A DNA stretch of 64,000 nt from Scatophagus argus (lineage: Eukaryota; Chordata; Actinopteri; Scatophagidae): positions 27,038,999-27,102,998 of the forward strand of contig NC_058493.1 of NCBI RefSeq assembly GCF_020382885.2, written 5' to 3'. Of the stretch, positions 26,062 through 39,709 are shown piece by piece. The notes beneath the pieces were generated by a model, which saw nothing but the letters and a program-made list of their open reading frames with translations, was not told the DNA's origin and did not search any database. The first letter of the stretch is position 1, and the number at the start of each line of letters is the position of its first letter. Position numbers and translations under genes: made by a program.

Positions 26062-28448
26062 TCACTGGGTGGCAGTTTTACATCACAGCCAGCCTCTCCC
26101 AGCAGGAAGGATCTCATGTTACCTTTTAATCCACTCATTTACACCTGGGAAAAAAATAGTCCCAATTCTGGTCTGGATTAAGTAACCACCCCGTCACTGT
26201 GAAATACAGCTTCACAAACGAACAAAAAGCTTAATTTAGCCCACACTTTTGAGTGAGTGAGTAATTCATTGATTGATTTATTTTGCAATCAATCCCATAT
26301 TTCTCTGTTGTCTGTATGGAGGTTCACAAGAGCCAGAATCATCAGACTTCAAAACAGAAATGGCGGGGACGACTGGACCCCCCTCTCCTTGGTACCATGT
26401 TTTTTTTTTTTTGCTGTCTTGGATTCATTTCTGGCAGGTAAAACATTACAAATTCATTCACAATAGGACAAAACACAGTTAAGCACCATCTCGGATGTCC
26501 TTCCGGTGAATAAAATATACAAGCTGACAAACATGCCAGAAAAGTAATTGGCCTCCATGTGCCTCTAATTGGTTAAATAGTTAAATACGTCCCTGTGTTT
26601 TTAGTCCAAAGTGTAGAAGTGATACCTGATTCACATACGTAATTAAACAATTTTAACTTTTTCTGTTTTTCACTGCTTCACCATAAATGCACCCTGAGTG
26701 GCATTTTGGCACCTCCCCCATACAGCTGGTGACCCTTTTAATTTGTTTTGCACCTCAGACAGCCCATATAAACAGCCTGATCATTAGTGAAGAGTGAATT
26801 GCATTTTCATCTCCTGGAGGCAAAAGCATGATTTTGAGTTCAGTCCAAATACTCCCACACTGCACACAAAAAACAGCAAAAAAAAACCAAAAACCTGAGC
26901 TCTGTGACTTTTGTGTTTGTACACCTCTTCTTGTGTTCAGCACTGCACTGTAAAACTGTAGACCTGAATCGCAAAAACCTTGATAAAACCTCGACTCGTG
27001 TGCATCAACAGAGCGGGTTAAAGAAAGCAAACAACATGTTTGTGTTCAGGCGCAGAGTACAGGTTTGTTTAGCTTTGCTGTAATAAGACAAAATGGAAAA
27101 ATAATCTTTTAATTATTTGTGGTAGCCTGAGAGGCATTACAGTGTGAAATTTAGAGAAGATATTTGTTGATTCTCTTAAATAATTAAACTATACTATGCA
27201 AAAATCCTCTTGCCTCAGGACAGAAGTAAAAACATCAAAATGAAAAAATAGGGGGGAAAAAATCAATTTAACATTTTAAGACAAAGGGCAGAGACAGACA
27301 GTCACTGTCTTGTCTGTTTGTCTTGTTGGACAGGCCAAGACTTCAATGAAATAAAACGACCACTTTCAAAATAAAATAAACATCCAGATGAAATAAAAGT
27401 GACAGTGAAAAGAAGCTGGATGGAACATCATTTCACAATACTGAGCTGAGTATTGTAAGTAATGTTTTGAATTTTTCAGGACATCCTGTATTTTGTCTGT
27501 GTTCATATTATTATGTATATATAACACGCACGTTGTTTGCTTTCGTACGAGTTAATGCCACTGGCCTCGTTTTACAAGCACAGTGTGAAATCCAGCACTT
27601 TTACTTTCTCTCCACACTCACAGAGGGTTCAGGTTGACTGAGACTGTGAGCATGTTGGCATGTGGCTCGCCCTGTGACTAACCGGCCACAGTGTTACACT
27701 CCCTGGCCCTCGGTGCATGATGGGATTGGCTCCAGCTCCTCGAGTGCCAATGGAAAACTAATAAAGGACTGATGCAAACTGACACGTTCTCCTAACAGCA
27801 GCCGAGTCCTGATCTGCGCTGAATTATCTCACCGATTGTAAGTGACACCTCACTTAAACGTTGTTTGCCCATTTTTCGGGATGAATGAATTCTGTTTCGA
27901 CTTTACTTTGCGTTGAAGGGCAGAATATATGATGAAACCGGTTGAAACAGACCCGGCTGGGAGTAGGTGTGAGGTTTGGCTCCAGACTAAATCCTGTAAA
28001 TGTACAGTTTCCCCTTTTGGTCTCAAAAGTTAGATGCAGAAGTGTCTCTTGTGAATTATTTAAAATGTGCACACCCTCCTTGTTTTACAGAAGTTGTAAA
28101 CGCAGTGAGAGTAAAAAAGCAGAGTGTGTGTGTGAAGTTTAGTTGGAGGCTGTATTTTTTGGAGGCGGGTTGCCTAGACAGCATCTGATGCCTCCTTCCA
28201 AACCCTCACGAGTTAAACTCCACATTTCAAGCCGTTTTGCTTTGTTTTGCACAAGCAGAATAAACTTAAGCTGCAGCTGCATCCTGCATAAGGATTATTG
28301 TAATGTTTCAGGACTGGCTTGCAAACACGTCACTGAAATGTCTTTGAATTTATAATATGCATGGTATTTTAATTCAAATATCAACATAAATGTGTATATT
28401 TTCTTAGTGACATTCAAGACTTCAAGACCCCAACATGCAAGTGCAAGT

Positions 28449-28511
28449 ATATTGCAAATTTTAAACAATAGGACATTTAAAATTTGCAATATTTTAAATG
28501 TCGTATTGTTT
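28449..28511. repeat. Two overlapping, mutually exclusive inverted repeats
   Basis: A perfect 17-bp inverted repeat pairs 28449-28465 with 28476-28492 (loop of 10). A second pairs 28463-28483 with 28491-28511, matching at 20 of 21 positions (loop of 7). The arms overlap, so only one hairpin can form at a time. The sequence is AT-rich; origin unknown. Confidence 0.85.
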
Positions 28512-30905
28512 TTGACAGTTTAACCGTGCAGTGTCACAGCTAACTACTTGTTATCTTTATAATTTGTTTATCACTCATAACAAGTTGGAAATCTCAGAAT
28601 TTAATGTATTTTTCTGTAATTTCTCTTATTTTACAAGACCGGGGATAAATTCGTTTAACATGTCATAAAATAAGGAGATATAAGACTTGATCATTCATGT
28701 GAGAGTATATCTATGAGCATCAACAACATCTGTTATTTCACGCAGACCATTTAAAGATTGATTTTGGATGTTATGGATGTTATATCCCAACAGTATATTT
28801 TAAAAAATCACTAAATCACTAAAGATTTAAATTTAAAAGTTTTTGTTTCCTTAGTGAATACAAAACAAGCAAAATTGCAAATTTCCTGTCATTCTGTGAC
28901 TATTTAACATCACTCATGTCATACTATGAAATTACTACTATATGGTTATTATAATATTATATGTGGGGGGTGACATTTAAAGCATTCATCTTTTTGTGGT
29001 CCTCCAGTTGAAATCATTTAAAAACTGTGATTAACTGTTTAAGTATGAACAGTGTTCAATGCCATTTAACCAGGGACAACAGAAAATAAATGGACTGCAC
29101 TCATATTTACAGAGGTGACCACAACTCTGTCAACAGGTAAGACTTTCACATCATTTTCCCTCGGTCAGTTCAACTGTGTTAGTCATGTCTCACTGCTGCC
29201 ATCTGCTGTACGCTGCAGGCAAACACACTTCCTTCAAACGCGGTCTGAGTGCAACTGTTACATGCAGAACAACAACATGGAAAACACGTATTGTTTATTA
29301 GCTAAGTGCAGATAAACGCCAGCAAATCATTTATGGTCATTTTTAGTTGTGGGGGGAAAAAATCTTTCGTAGAGATTCTGTCAAATTGTTTTCCATGTTG
29401 TGAAAATGTCAGAAAAAGTTCCTGCTGCAACTCACATTACTGACTAAAACATTACGGGTGGCTATTGCTAGAATAGTATTTTTATTTATTTATTCAAGGT
29501 TGAAAGTGCCCCCTGAGGCCATCGTCCCTGCACTCCGACAGTTTCAGAACTTAAACCTGCTGATTAAAACGAGCCTCCAGACAACAGATGGGAGATAACC
29601 GCCTGCTGCTGTGATACACAGCACACCTAATGGTTTTAGTGGTGATTAACAGCTTGTGTTCATGTACACACTGATGACACAGCAGCGCCCACCGGTTTTC
29701 CTTTCACCTGATAACATGCAACATTATGGAAAAATAAAAGTGAGCTCACATGTAAATATGACTGATGCTGGAGAGAAGCTGGTGATACGAATCACCACAC
29801 TGCTGGCAGACGACAAAGCAGGATGTGCTGAAGCTTTTCGGTGCTGCTCTCTGATGTGTGATGCTTCACTGATCATAAATCAGCCATTAATAAGAATAAG
29901 ACGGGTTGTCTGGTTGAGAAAAACACATTTGTTTTGTGTTTATCCTGCAGTGTGACACTCATTTAGTCTTTTTAGCTTTTTATTTGATCAGGAAAACTTT
30001 ATTAAGGCTTCTTAATGACACTGGACCTGATGTGTTTATGTAAAAACTCTTTATTTATCACTGATAACTGCAGACTTGATAGACTATTATGCTGGTGTTT
30101 TAGCTCACAGGATTAATATTACAACCTGGCAACACAAACACTGATCACATTAAAAGCTTATAGCTGATCTGCACAGCATTAATAAATAATAACATATCCA
30201 CTGTTAACACACTCTTCAGTTATAACACTTTAACTTAAAGTGCACCTTGTTAAAAATAGTGCTTTCGTTAAGTAATTTGGTACAAAGTTTTCCCCCTTTC
30301 CTTTGGAGGACATTATTTGCTTATTAAATGACTGATCGTCCAAGCCACCATCAGGCTGACTGTTTCAGGCACCTGTTTGAGGATAATTAAAGCTTTGTTG
30401 ACATGTGGTTTAATGAAGGAGGAAACTGCTGCCAGTGTTTGCTACAAGCTGAAAGCCCTCAGAGCTCAGAGCTCAGTGTTTTCTCTTGCAGAGGACATTA
30501 GCTCCTGCTGCTGGTAAAGCTGTGCCAACAGATGCCAACCGCTGAGGGGAGTACAGGAAGAGTAATAACAAGTAAATAGTTTCCTAGTCCCAAAATAAAA
30601 CAAAACTCTGCATTGTAATGTAATCTAATACATCCTGAGTTAAATCTATTTAAATATTTCACACTCTAACCTAATGTATTCATTCAAAGCGTCTTTCATA
30701 TTATTCGAATGAGATGATTTTTGGAGAAAAATTAAACAACGTTGGCACCAAGTATGGACACGGAGAGAGAAAACCACATATCGAGACCACACTTTTATTG
30801 CACCAAAATGCTGCTGCATGGACACAGCTGACAGTTTGTCCCCACATTTTGGTCACTTCATGCACACAAGAGGCAGGACAACAGGAGACAACTTTACATG
30901 AAACC

Positions 30906-31143
30906 ACACCCGGGCGGCACGGTGGTGCAGTGGTTAGCACTGTGTTGGGTTGTAGGTTCGAATCCCCTTCTATGTGGAGTTTGCATGTACTCCCTGTACT
31001 CTCCGGGTGCTCTGGCTTCCTCCCACAATACCAAAAACATGCACATTAGGTTAATTGTGAACCCCGCCTCTCCCCGTAGTCAGCTGGGACAGGCTCCAGC
31101 TCCCCCGACGGATAAGCGGTTTAGAAAATGGATGGATGGATGA
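30906..31143 (+). repeat. tRNA-like fish interspersed repeat, copy 1
   Basis: It begins CACCCGGGCGGCACGGTGG and has a tRNA-like box A region (GGTGCAGTGGTTAGCAC) and a box B (GGTTCGAATCC). It ends with a GGATGGATGGATG tail after 'GATAAGCGGTTTAGAAAATG'. These are marks of a Pol III-promoted, SINE-like element common in teleosts. Confidence 0.7.
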
Positions 31144-32433
31144 AACCACACCCACCTCTGACCCTCTGACCCGTTCAGAGGTTCAGCTCCTGGGTCAACA
31201 GGTTTTTACCAAACAGCCAAACTTGGACCCACGTAGGAAAGCTGCTGAAGCCACAGCGGAGCTCCAGACCAGGTTTTATGGCTCTGTATGCTCGTGTGTC
31301 TGTGTCACCGGGGCCCACACGTCCGCTGTAAGACAAGCTGCGTGCACACACATGGAATTACTGGAATTTCTCCTCTTTGCTATTGATTTTCGGTGGGTTT
31401 TGCAAATGTTTACATGAGCGAGAGACACACAAGCTTCTTCAAACGATCCCCTTCCCTGCGCTCCCCTCTGTGCATTAGAGGCCAGGAGACGAGCAGGATG
31501 TGAGCCGGACGAGAGACAGAAAGGCTGTCGGGGATCCTCCGACGGTCAGTCCGTCACTGTCTAATAACCTGCGTGCGACTGCTGGAGCTTCTCTCGCTTG
31601 ACTGAAATTCAAATTGGTGCAAGTGAAATCACATTTAGTGGGACATGATGTCATGTTTCAAGTGAGAGCTGCCAACAGGTTAATCAATACTCGTCCTGTG
31701 GTCTTCTGCACAACACAGCAAACCACGCAGCTGCTCTTTGAGATTTTATCCTGTAATGGCTGAAGTGTAATCACGAGAGACCTGCTCAGACCTCCACCCC
31801 TCCATGCAGACCCCCATCATGGTGAGCACTTCCAGTGGTGAAGTGGGTGTAGAAGTCATACATATTTGCTGGTTAGTGAAGTAGTGAATATAGTTTTGGT
31901 ATTTGATGCAGAGCACCAAACACTGCATTAAAATCTCTCTTAAACTGTTAAATAACAAGGTGTTCCGGTTGCCAGTTTGAGAGAGCAGGTGGGAGAGAAG
32001 GAACACTTTTAGTTCTTGTTTAATTTTACAGACAAAATAGAGAATTTTGTAGAAAAACATTTGAAAAAGTTCTAAAATTGCATTGGGACATATACCTTTG
32101 GGAAATGGGATATAGAATTGATTTATTTTACAAGAAAAATTGTCACAAGTTTTATCATTTTTGTTCTTTTAACCTGATGATTTTATGGTTTTTTTCCTTT
32201 ATTTTACTCCCTCTGTGAGCAACTTTGTAATAAATAAAGATTATCATTTTATTATCTTCATAAGTGCACAGTGAGAAATAGCCAAAAAGGAATGAATCCT
32301 GACCAGCTACATTATGTTTCTTAGCAGGCCTTGACCTCTGACCTCTGACCCCCTCTGGAGGGGCGACAGGAAAAAGAACTTCCTTTCTAGAATCAATACA
32401 GCATCACCTTATTGGTGCACCCGCCAGAGTCCA

Positions 32434-32477
<44 letters not shown>

Positions 32478-33171
32478 CTGGCGCTGAAACATGACAGCAG
32501 TGTTTTTACCAACGTTATCAGAAGGTTTTTGCAGTGAACGTCGTCCTTGAAAAGTCATCAGATGTCAGATCATGACTCGGCAGAAATATTTTGCTTACAG
32601 CAACGTGAGATGAGAAGGGGTTTTTGTTCCTCTGCGGGTTTCTTTTTGTTTCAGGGGCTTCAGTTTTCACATGAGCAACAATGACGTCATCCCTCCCTCT
32701 CCTTGAAGCTGCGTCACGTCATCGCCCTGAGGCCTCACAGGAAAGGCGCCATGACGCCACCAGGGTTTGAGTTCAGCTTGAGACGATCCGTCAGCTCATC
32801 TGAGCTGAAGAAACAGTCACATCGCTCTCCTCTTTAAGTCTCACAGTCACAGCTTGTCCTACACTCGACTCGGTTTGTAATGCAGAGCTGGCCCTGCGTT
32901 CCTGGGAAACTCACCTGGAAGATCCTTCACCTGCCGCCCGTTCTCGTCTGCTGTCTTGGGAGAATTTGCTAGACTCTTTGTTGGTTAATTCTCGACTGAA
33001 CGCAAGGTGTGAATATTTGAACCAATTCTTCAGTAAACTGTTGTCTTTGAGCTTTTCCTCCCGTGTCGACTGTTCTGCTTTTGGCGTTTTATTTAAAATT
33101 AAAAACAGTTTCCAAAACACACTCCATGTCCTACACACAAAGACAGACAACCACACACTCTCACGCTCACA

Positions 33172-33377
33172 CCTAGGGGCAATTTAGAGTAGCCAATTAA
33201 CCTAATGTGCATGTTTTTGGTATTGTGGGAGGAAGCCGGAGTACCCGGAGAAAACCCACGCAGGCACAGGGAGAACATGCAAACTCCACATAGAAGAGCC
33301 CAGACCGGGATTCGAACCTGGAACCCTCTTGCTATGAGGTCGACAGTGCTAACCACTGCACCACCGTGCCGCCCCCA
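33172..33377 (-). repeat. tRNA-like fish interspersed repeat, copy 2 (5' half, reverse)
   Basis: The same family as 30906-31143 in reverse orientation. GGGCGGCACGGTGGTGCAGT reads on the minus strand from 33377, followed by GGTTCGAATCCCGG and the GGAGTTTGCATGTTCTCCC block. The 3' half with the GGATGGATG tail is missing, so this copy is truncated. Confidence 0.7.
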
Positions 33378-34469
33378 AAACACACTCTGGGTTTCAATAT
33401 TTCAGTGTACACACCATAAACGTTTGGTAAAGAAGTAGAACAACCCAATTAAAAAAATGTGTTTATTCACATAAAAGTAAATGTATTAGTGTAGCATTTG
33501 AGTCTCAAGGCGAGGCTGTAGATTTAACATGAAGGCAGTGTGTGATGAAGCTAACGAGGTTTAACAAGATGTCTGCTTCCTCCTGTGCTCGTGATTCAGT
33601 GACTTGCAGCAGCAATAAGAAGTAATTATGTTATCGGGTTGGAGTTCAGTCGACTTCCTCTTAATATTGATTGGGATGCACTGCTGTGATGTCCTGTCAG
33701 GGCGTCTTTACATGATGAGCTGATGGAGTGCAGCACAGTGTTGACTCACATCCTGTCTTGCCTGACAAATGGGAGGAAAAGTAAGAAGCTGCGTTCAGTG
33801 TGAGTTCATCATCACACTGTTGCAAACAGCACAACAAGGCCAGTATGAAGTGCAGCCACAGCACGGTGAGCTTCCATCTGCACAAACGGCTGATGTGAGC
33901 CTGATCTCGCTTTTCGTCATTACACAGTTGTGGACGTCCTGGTCTTTACATTACAGTGACAGTGACGGCTTGCACGAAGGCCTCATTTATATCAGATTTA
34001 TATCCATCCTGTTGACTCTCATCCTACCAGCTGACTGCTGCCCAAACATCTGAGCCTCCTACTGGATGAGGACATCAGAAATGTAGTTGGGACCAGGATT
34101 ATTGGGTGATTATAACCCAGCAGCAGCTCTTGAAGTGGAAGCCTGCGTGTGAAGGTTTCTAACAGTTTCCTGTTAGAAATGTGAATTCTGAAGCTCAGAT
34201 CTGAGTCTGTTAAGTCACCAGGATTTCTTACGTTTATCAGTGACTTTCATTCATTCCCCCTGTTGCCAAACACCCAGATTTCCGCCTTGACTTCTTACTT
34301 GCTCTAAGCATTGATAGAGTGAGTCAGTCATGTATGATTTGATCTAGAAGCAGCGTGTGCAGATGAAATGACAGCAGCCCGAAAATCAAACCCTGGGAGA
34401 CCCAACATGTCATGCTGAAAAGCCACTGCAGGCAGACTTATACAGCAGATGCACTTGTGTAAGTATAGT

Positions 34470-34512
<43 letters not shown>

Positions 34513-35116
34513 CCTGTGACCAGTCTGGCTTGAGTTTCGCTCTTTCTAATGTGACGGAGAGGAGAAACCTCTCTGGATGCACCTTGCTTGCGGGAAGCAG
34601 AGCGGCTGCAGGCATAAATAAATCTCCCCCGAGGAAAGTCGATCCAGCGGCTCGCATGTCCACAGCCGATGAATATCAAGGCCCGTCTGCATCTTAATGG
34701 CTACAAAACAACGTATATGTGATACATTCAAACATGCGCCGTCTTAGGGGTAGCAGCACCACAGAGATAAGGTACATTTCAACATCCTGCAAGCCAAATT
34801 TTCCCTGTAAAGAAAGATGTAAGCCGAAATGAGGCCATGAGGAGGGATGGTTGGCAAATTTGTTCTTCCACTGAGCACTAAACTGAAATAAAGAACATAG
34901 ACATCAAAAAATAACAAGCTGTCAACAGTAAGGAGTGCACTCCACACATTGTTATTCACACCACTGAGAAGAAAAGGTTAAAGAACTGGAAATACAATAA
35001 ACCAATCGTGTGGGAAATGAAATAAATTATACAAAAATAAGACATAGAAAATTACAAAAATTACAAAAAAAGATGAAATACACATTAGCAATCAAAATAA
35101 GTGGGCTTATTTGTCT

Positions 35117-35698
35117 CACTTATGTATTTAAGTATTGGGACACACCTCTTGACTCCTATCCTACTATTGACTCCAGGTGTGGTATGAGCCTGTTTCTCAG
35201 GGTTTGTTCTCGGCTCCTGACCTCCAGTGAAGGGAAATCTTAATGCTTCAGCACACCAAGACATTTTGGACAATGCTATGCTTCCAACTTTGTGGCAACA
35301 GTTTGTTGAAGGTCCTTTTCTATTCCAGCATGACTGTGCCCCAGTGCACAAAGCAAAGCTCCATAAAGACATGGTTGGATGAGTTTGGTGTGGAAGAACT
35401 TGACTGGCCCACACAGAGCCCTGACCTCAACCCCATCCAACACCTTTGGGATGAACTGGAACGGAGATTGTGAGCCAGGCCTTTTGGTCCAACATCAGTG
35501 TGTGACCTCACAAATGCTCTACTGCATGAATGGGCACAAATTCCCACAGAAACACTCCAACATGTTGTGGAAAGCCTTCACAGAAGAGTGGAAGCTGTTA
35601 GAGCTGCAAAGCTGTCTGTGTGTTTACAATGAGACGTCATTAAAGTCCCTATTGGTTTGAAGGTCAGCTGTCCCAATACTTTTGTCCATATAGTGTAT
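35117..35698 (+). mobile_element. Decayed Tc1/mariner-type transposon remnant
   Basis: The right end carries CCCAATACTTTTGTCCATAT then AGTGTA. The left end (about 35117-35145, …AAGTATTGGGACACACC) is its degraded inverted partner. Inside is the C-terminal part of a transposase: GVEELDWPTQSPDLNPIQHL at about 35390-35450, then WDELERRL. The upstream HDCAPVHKAK segment is in a different frame, so a one-base frameshift lies near 35355. Further stops are present and most of the N-terminal domain is missing. In Tc1 transposases the catalytic Glu sits in NPIEHLW; here that position is Gln. Not functional. Confidence 0.78.
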
Positions 35699-37845
35699 CT
35701 TAAAGTAGTCATAATAAAATACATAAAAAGACATAAAATAAATCTGAGCTAACAAACCAACCTCCACTTCACTCTGTAGCAAGCGTCCGACAGCTCAGGT
35801 TGCTGCACGAACACAAAAAACAGTGGAATATTTCTTTAAGTGAGATGTAACCAGACCCGGTGGTATCTAAAGCGAGAGGAGAAGCGCTGTTGTTGGTCAG
35901 TGGAGTCTTCTGATACAGATCAATGGAAACAACTGAGACCCGTGGAGCCAGAGACTCCCTGCTGATTCAATTTACCATCTCTGTAATCCACATGATCGTG
36001 CTGCCTTTCAGCCAGCACACACACACACACACACAGAGGCAATGCTGATGCCACTGGTGCCATCTTTACAAACACACTCTGAAATATCAAGTTTAGTGCA
36101 TACAACGTAGTGATGGTTATTTATTCATTTATTTATAAGTATGGTATGCAGGGATGGCGGATGTGAGCGTAGCATGCGGGCTGAGTGGAGAGTGACTGAA
36201 TTTTCACTTTTGGCTGAACTGTTCCTTTAAAGTTAACGTCACGTCTGTGAAGCTCAAGTCTCCTGCATGAAAGTCAGACTCACTACACCTTCATTGTCAT
36301 CTGCGTTTGCTGCCCCTCAAGAAACACTTCTGCACTTCACATTGGCACTGGGTGTAAAAGGTGTCACATGTAACGTTTAGGGTCACTGGGCTGTGTCGGC
36401 TGTTCAGACAACGTGGTGATGCACAGCTTCAAGGTGTCTTTCAAGGAAGCTAGAACGAAACACAAAAGTATCCTGTCAGGAAGTATTTCTTTCCTTTCTT
36501 TGCCTCCCTATTGGAAAGCCTAATGGCCTCCGCTCTGCCAGCTCTGCTTCCTCTGTGGCGTCTTTTGACTTGGCAGATGTTCATGATGATTCGAATCATA
36601 TGATATGATTTCACTGAAGATGTAAAACTACATGCATATGTGCCCAAACGTCTATGTGCAAACAAACTGCCTCTGGAACTGTAACACATGCATTTCGTAG
36701 TTTCCCTCCTTCTGGCTGCATAAACGTCAATAAAGACTGTAATAAAAATACAAGCAGAGCAGAGTCTCCATTCAGTCAGAGCAGCATCAATTATTCATAA
36801 CTGCTCCTGTCGGCTGTGCTGCTCCCGGGATCGATGCCTCTGTAATGTGGACTGATATGAGCCCCTGGCCGAGTCCTGGCTGGAGCAGGTTAATGGACCG
36901 ACTTGATTTCAGCTGCTGCACGAGGCACTTCCTGCACAAAACTCTGCACTGCACCCTACAGACACACTCTATAAGATCGCAGGATCATGTGTTAATACTG
37001 AGGACTGTATGAACATAATATCTGTGAGGTCCAAAGGTTTCTGGAGGAAAGCTTGGGAGCTCGACTTTGCTCCTGGTCGTCATCTGTTTCTGGAGCCAGT
37101 CAAGCAAGCAAGCGTCAACAGCTTAGGCTTGGTGTCGCACGCTGCAGGCTACGTTTTCTTCCCAGTGAAACTGCATTACTTTGATTCATCACCAAAACAA
37201 ACTTTAGATGGAAGTAAATGAGCCAACGGGACCACAACATCTCTTTAAGCAAAAGTATTGACTTTGCATTTACAACAAGAATTTGGAAGTTTTCCCATCC
37301 CCTTCAGTGAATTACAATTAACTCCTAGTGGTCATTAGAGGAACTGCAACTTAACTCATGAAGTGTATGCAGATGATCTCAGGCGTGTATGTATGTAGTA
37401 TTAACCCTCCAGTAGTAGTTGTTGTATACAGTCTCACAACTAACTAACTCACTAACTGTTAACTACTACATCTATGCTCAGTGAGGAACAGTTAGCAGTT
37501 TGTTGCAGTGTTGCTTATCTGGATGAATTAAAATATAATATTGGCCTAAATCAGACCAGATCTCTGCAAATTTTAAACTTGTTTTCTTTTCTGTTTGGAA
37601 AATCAAGTTTTACTTGCTGTTTCATTTGATAAATTAAGTCTTCCACTTGAAATCACATGCGCTTCTCTCTGTGGTTCACCTGTGTGTGTTTGTGTGTTCT
37701 GTGTGTGTGTGTGTGTGTGTGTGTGTATTACTCACATTGTGGAGACATAAATTTGCTTTACACAGTTAAAAATTAGTGTAAATTTTTAATTCTAATGGTG
37801 AATATTTGATTTAAGGTTAGGTTGACATTAAGATCAAGGGTGAGG

Positions 37846-37848
<3 letters not shown>

Positions 37849-37901
<53 letters not shown>
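37849..37901. repeat. Long (GT)n microsatellite
   Basis: About 26 uninterrupted GT units; another GT tract lies at 37682-37727. Confidence 0.95.
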
Positions 37902-37903
<2 letters not shown>

Positions 37904-39584
37904 CCTCTCCCGTCCATTATTCAGCTGATTCAATTTGTGCTGTCGTTCAATAAAGGGTTGAATGTTTCATGGGGAATGCGGTAAACTTCTGAGTATCTGT
38001 GAATGACAGGATGAAAGTGTTGCCTAGTAACAGGAGTCCTTCTTTGATGTAATCAGATTACACGATGCGTTCCTAACGATGCAGCAGATTGGTTTCAGAA
38101 GATCTGATATGCCAAGAAAAGAGAAAATAAACCAACTGTAAATAAAATAAAATACTGTCTGGGGTGCATTACCAATAGAGACAAACTTATTTGATTATTG
38201 TTATATTCCCCAGAATTTTGATGTATTAATGCATTTTTGCTTTTTTTATTCTATTATATTCTCTATTCTACTGATATTTATTTTTTGTTTCTGGCCTTGT
38301 TTTTAGTCCTGTTTTATGAAGTACTTTGGACTGCATCTTTTCATGGAAGATTGTATACATGTAAACGTATTATTTTCATCATTAAAACGGTTTATATCTG
38401 CTCAGTTTCAGCACCTTGGCATTGTCACTGTCACAACATTTAACACAAAACACCCCACAGAGACTCTCGTTTTACTTCATTACATTTTAAAGATTGGGAA
38501 CCACAGCCAATTTGGCATATTGAGATATCAAAATGACAGTAAGTGATCAGCTTTGCATTTCAAACCACTATTTCCTCTTTGATTTCCATTTTTGCAGCAG
38601 TTTGAAATGGCCAAAAGGTTTTCATTTGCATTTTCAGTTTGAATGAGCCTGTCAGGTTGTCGAATCCTTTCAGCCAGAGTTTCTGTTTCTCTCCTACTTT
38701 TGTTGGAGTCAGATAAATTGATCTGGTTGTTTGCCAGAACATGTGGCGTTATCATCCTGCTGGGCTGCGTGATAATGTGAAGAGCATTAAATATTCAGTT
38801 AAGAGGAAGTTGAGTGTCACTACATTATCTGAGATGTCAGGCATTTATTGATGAGTATCCTTAATCTGTTCGATCTAAAAGGACACGAACACCCAAGCGC
38901 ACACACTGGAAACCGCTGGGAGTAATATTATTTGTCTGATAGATGTAGTCTGTTTGTTTCATGAATTATAGATCTTCCAAAATGTCATCCAGGGCGACTT
39001 GCGCTGCTCCAGCTCGCATGACATCACCTTGACAGATGAGTCTTTTCAGCAGCACTTTCTGGAAGTTTTAACTGGGAAACTCAAAGGTTATTCAATCAAT
39101 AAGTGAAGCTTTTTAAAATGCTCAGTTGTTTCCTCTGCTGCGTTGAATTGTTAATTACACAGAGTTCACCAAGCAAGTAGTGCATAAGTCCATGCAAGCC
39201 GAGAGTAAAGCTGCATCCTCCGCAGACTGAATTTAAACAGATTTAAAGCTGCCCATGAAATGTGCTTTGATGCTAAGCTCGGGGGCCTCTGGTGGAATTA
39301 AAACAGCTCAAATAGTCCAGAAATTAAACTACAAGCTGAAATAATTTACTCTGTGAATGAAAAAGCACTCTCTGGTATTCTTTTTCGGCAAAGCAATGTG
39401 TTAAGGAAATGTAAGAGAGACAGGAGGACGTCTCCCCGCCATTAACCTGATCCCACCCTCCCCGTCCACCCCACCCACCCATCAGCCTTCTCCTGGTTGG
39501 ACCTCGCTCCACCTCCGCTCATTCATTCAGACCCGGCCCTGCTGGAGAGGAAGCTGCTGCCCCCTCGGGGATTTGGCATCATAA

Positions 39585-39709
39585 TTATATAGGAAGCAGA
39601 ACAGTCTGCCATCTGTCAGAGCTGGAGACGCTGCAGGCTGGTCACACATGTCCGCTAACAACTGGTCACAGCGTGGATGTGGAGCTGTCTTTCTGACACT
39701 GTGTGGAAG
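39585..39709 (+). promoter_or_regulatory. socs4: Probable SOCS4 promoter and untranslated first exon
   Basis: A TATA-like TTATATAGG lies at 39585-39593. About 115 bp downstream is a good splice donor (TGTGGAAG|GTAAGA, exon end 39709). A pyrimidine-tract acceptor ends at 40478, 28 bases before the SOCS4 ATG. Family knowledge: SOCS genes commonly have untranslated first exons and a single coding exon. The start site (about 39615) is inferred from TATA spacing only. Confidence 0.45.

Larger units (their letters stand above)
26059..39580. other. Intergenic region between DENND4C and SOCS4
   Basis: About 13.5 kb with no gene I can support. It is AT-rich and holds CA/GT tracts (32435-32472, 34471-34508, 36015-36036, 37682-37727, 37849-37901), two tRNA-like repeat copies, a broken Tc1/mariner element and overlapping hairpins at 28449-28511. 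Part of 37728-37770 ('ACTCACATTGTGGAGACATAAATTTG') resembles a fish minisatellite-like repeat unit. Confidence 0.7.

Noticed and set aside
30945..30970. Possible tRNA gene (GGTTCGAATCC)
   Set aside because: Only the box-B-like and box-A-like parts match; no cloverleaf can be made, and the flanks are those of a dispersed repeat.
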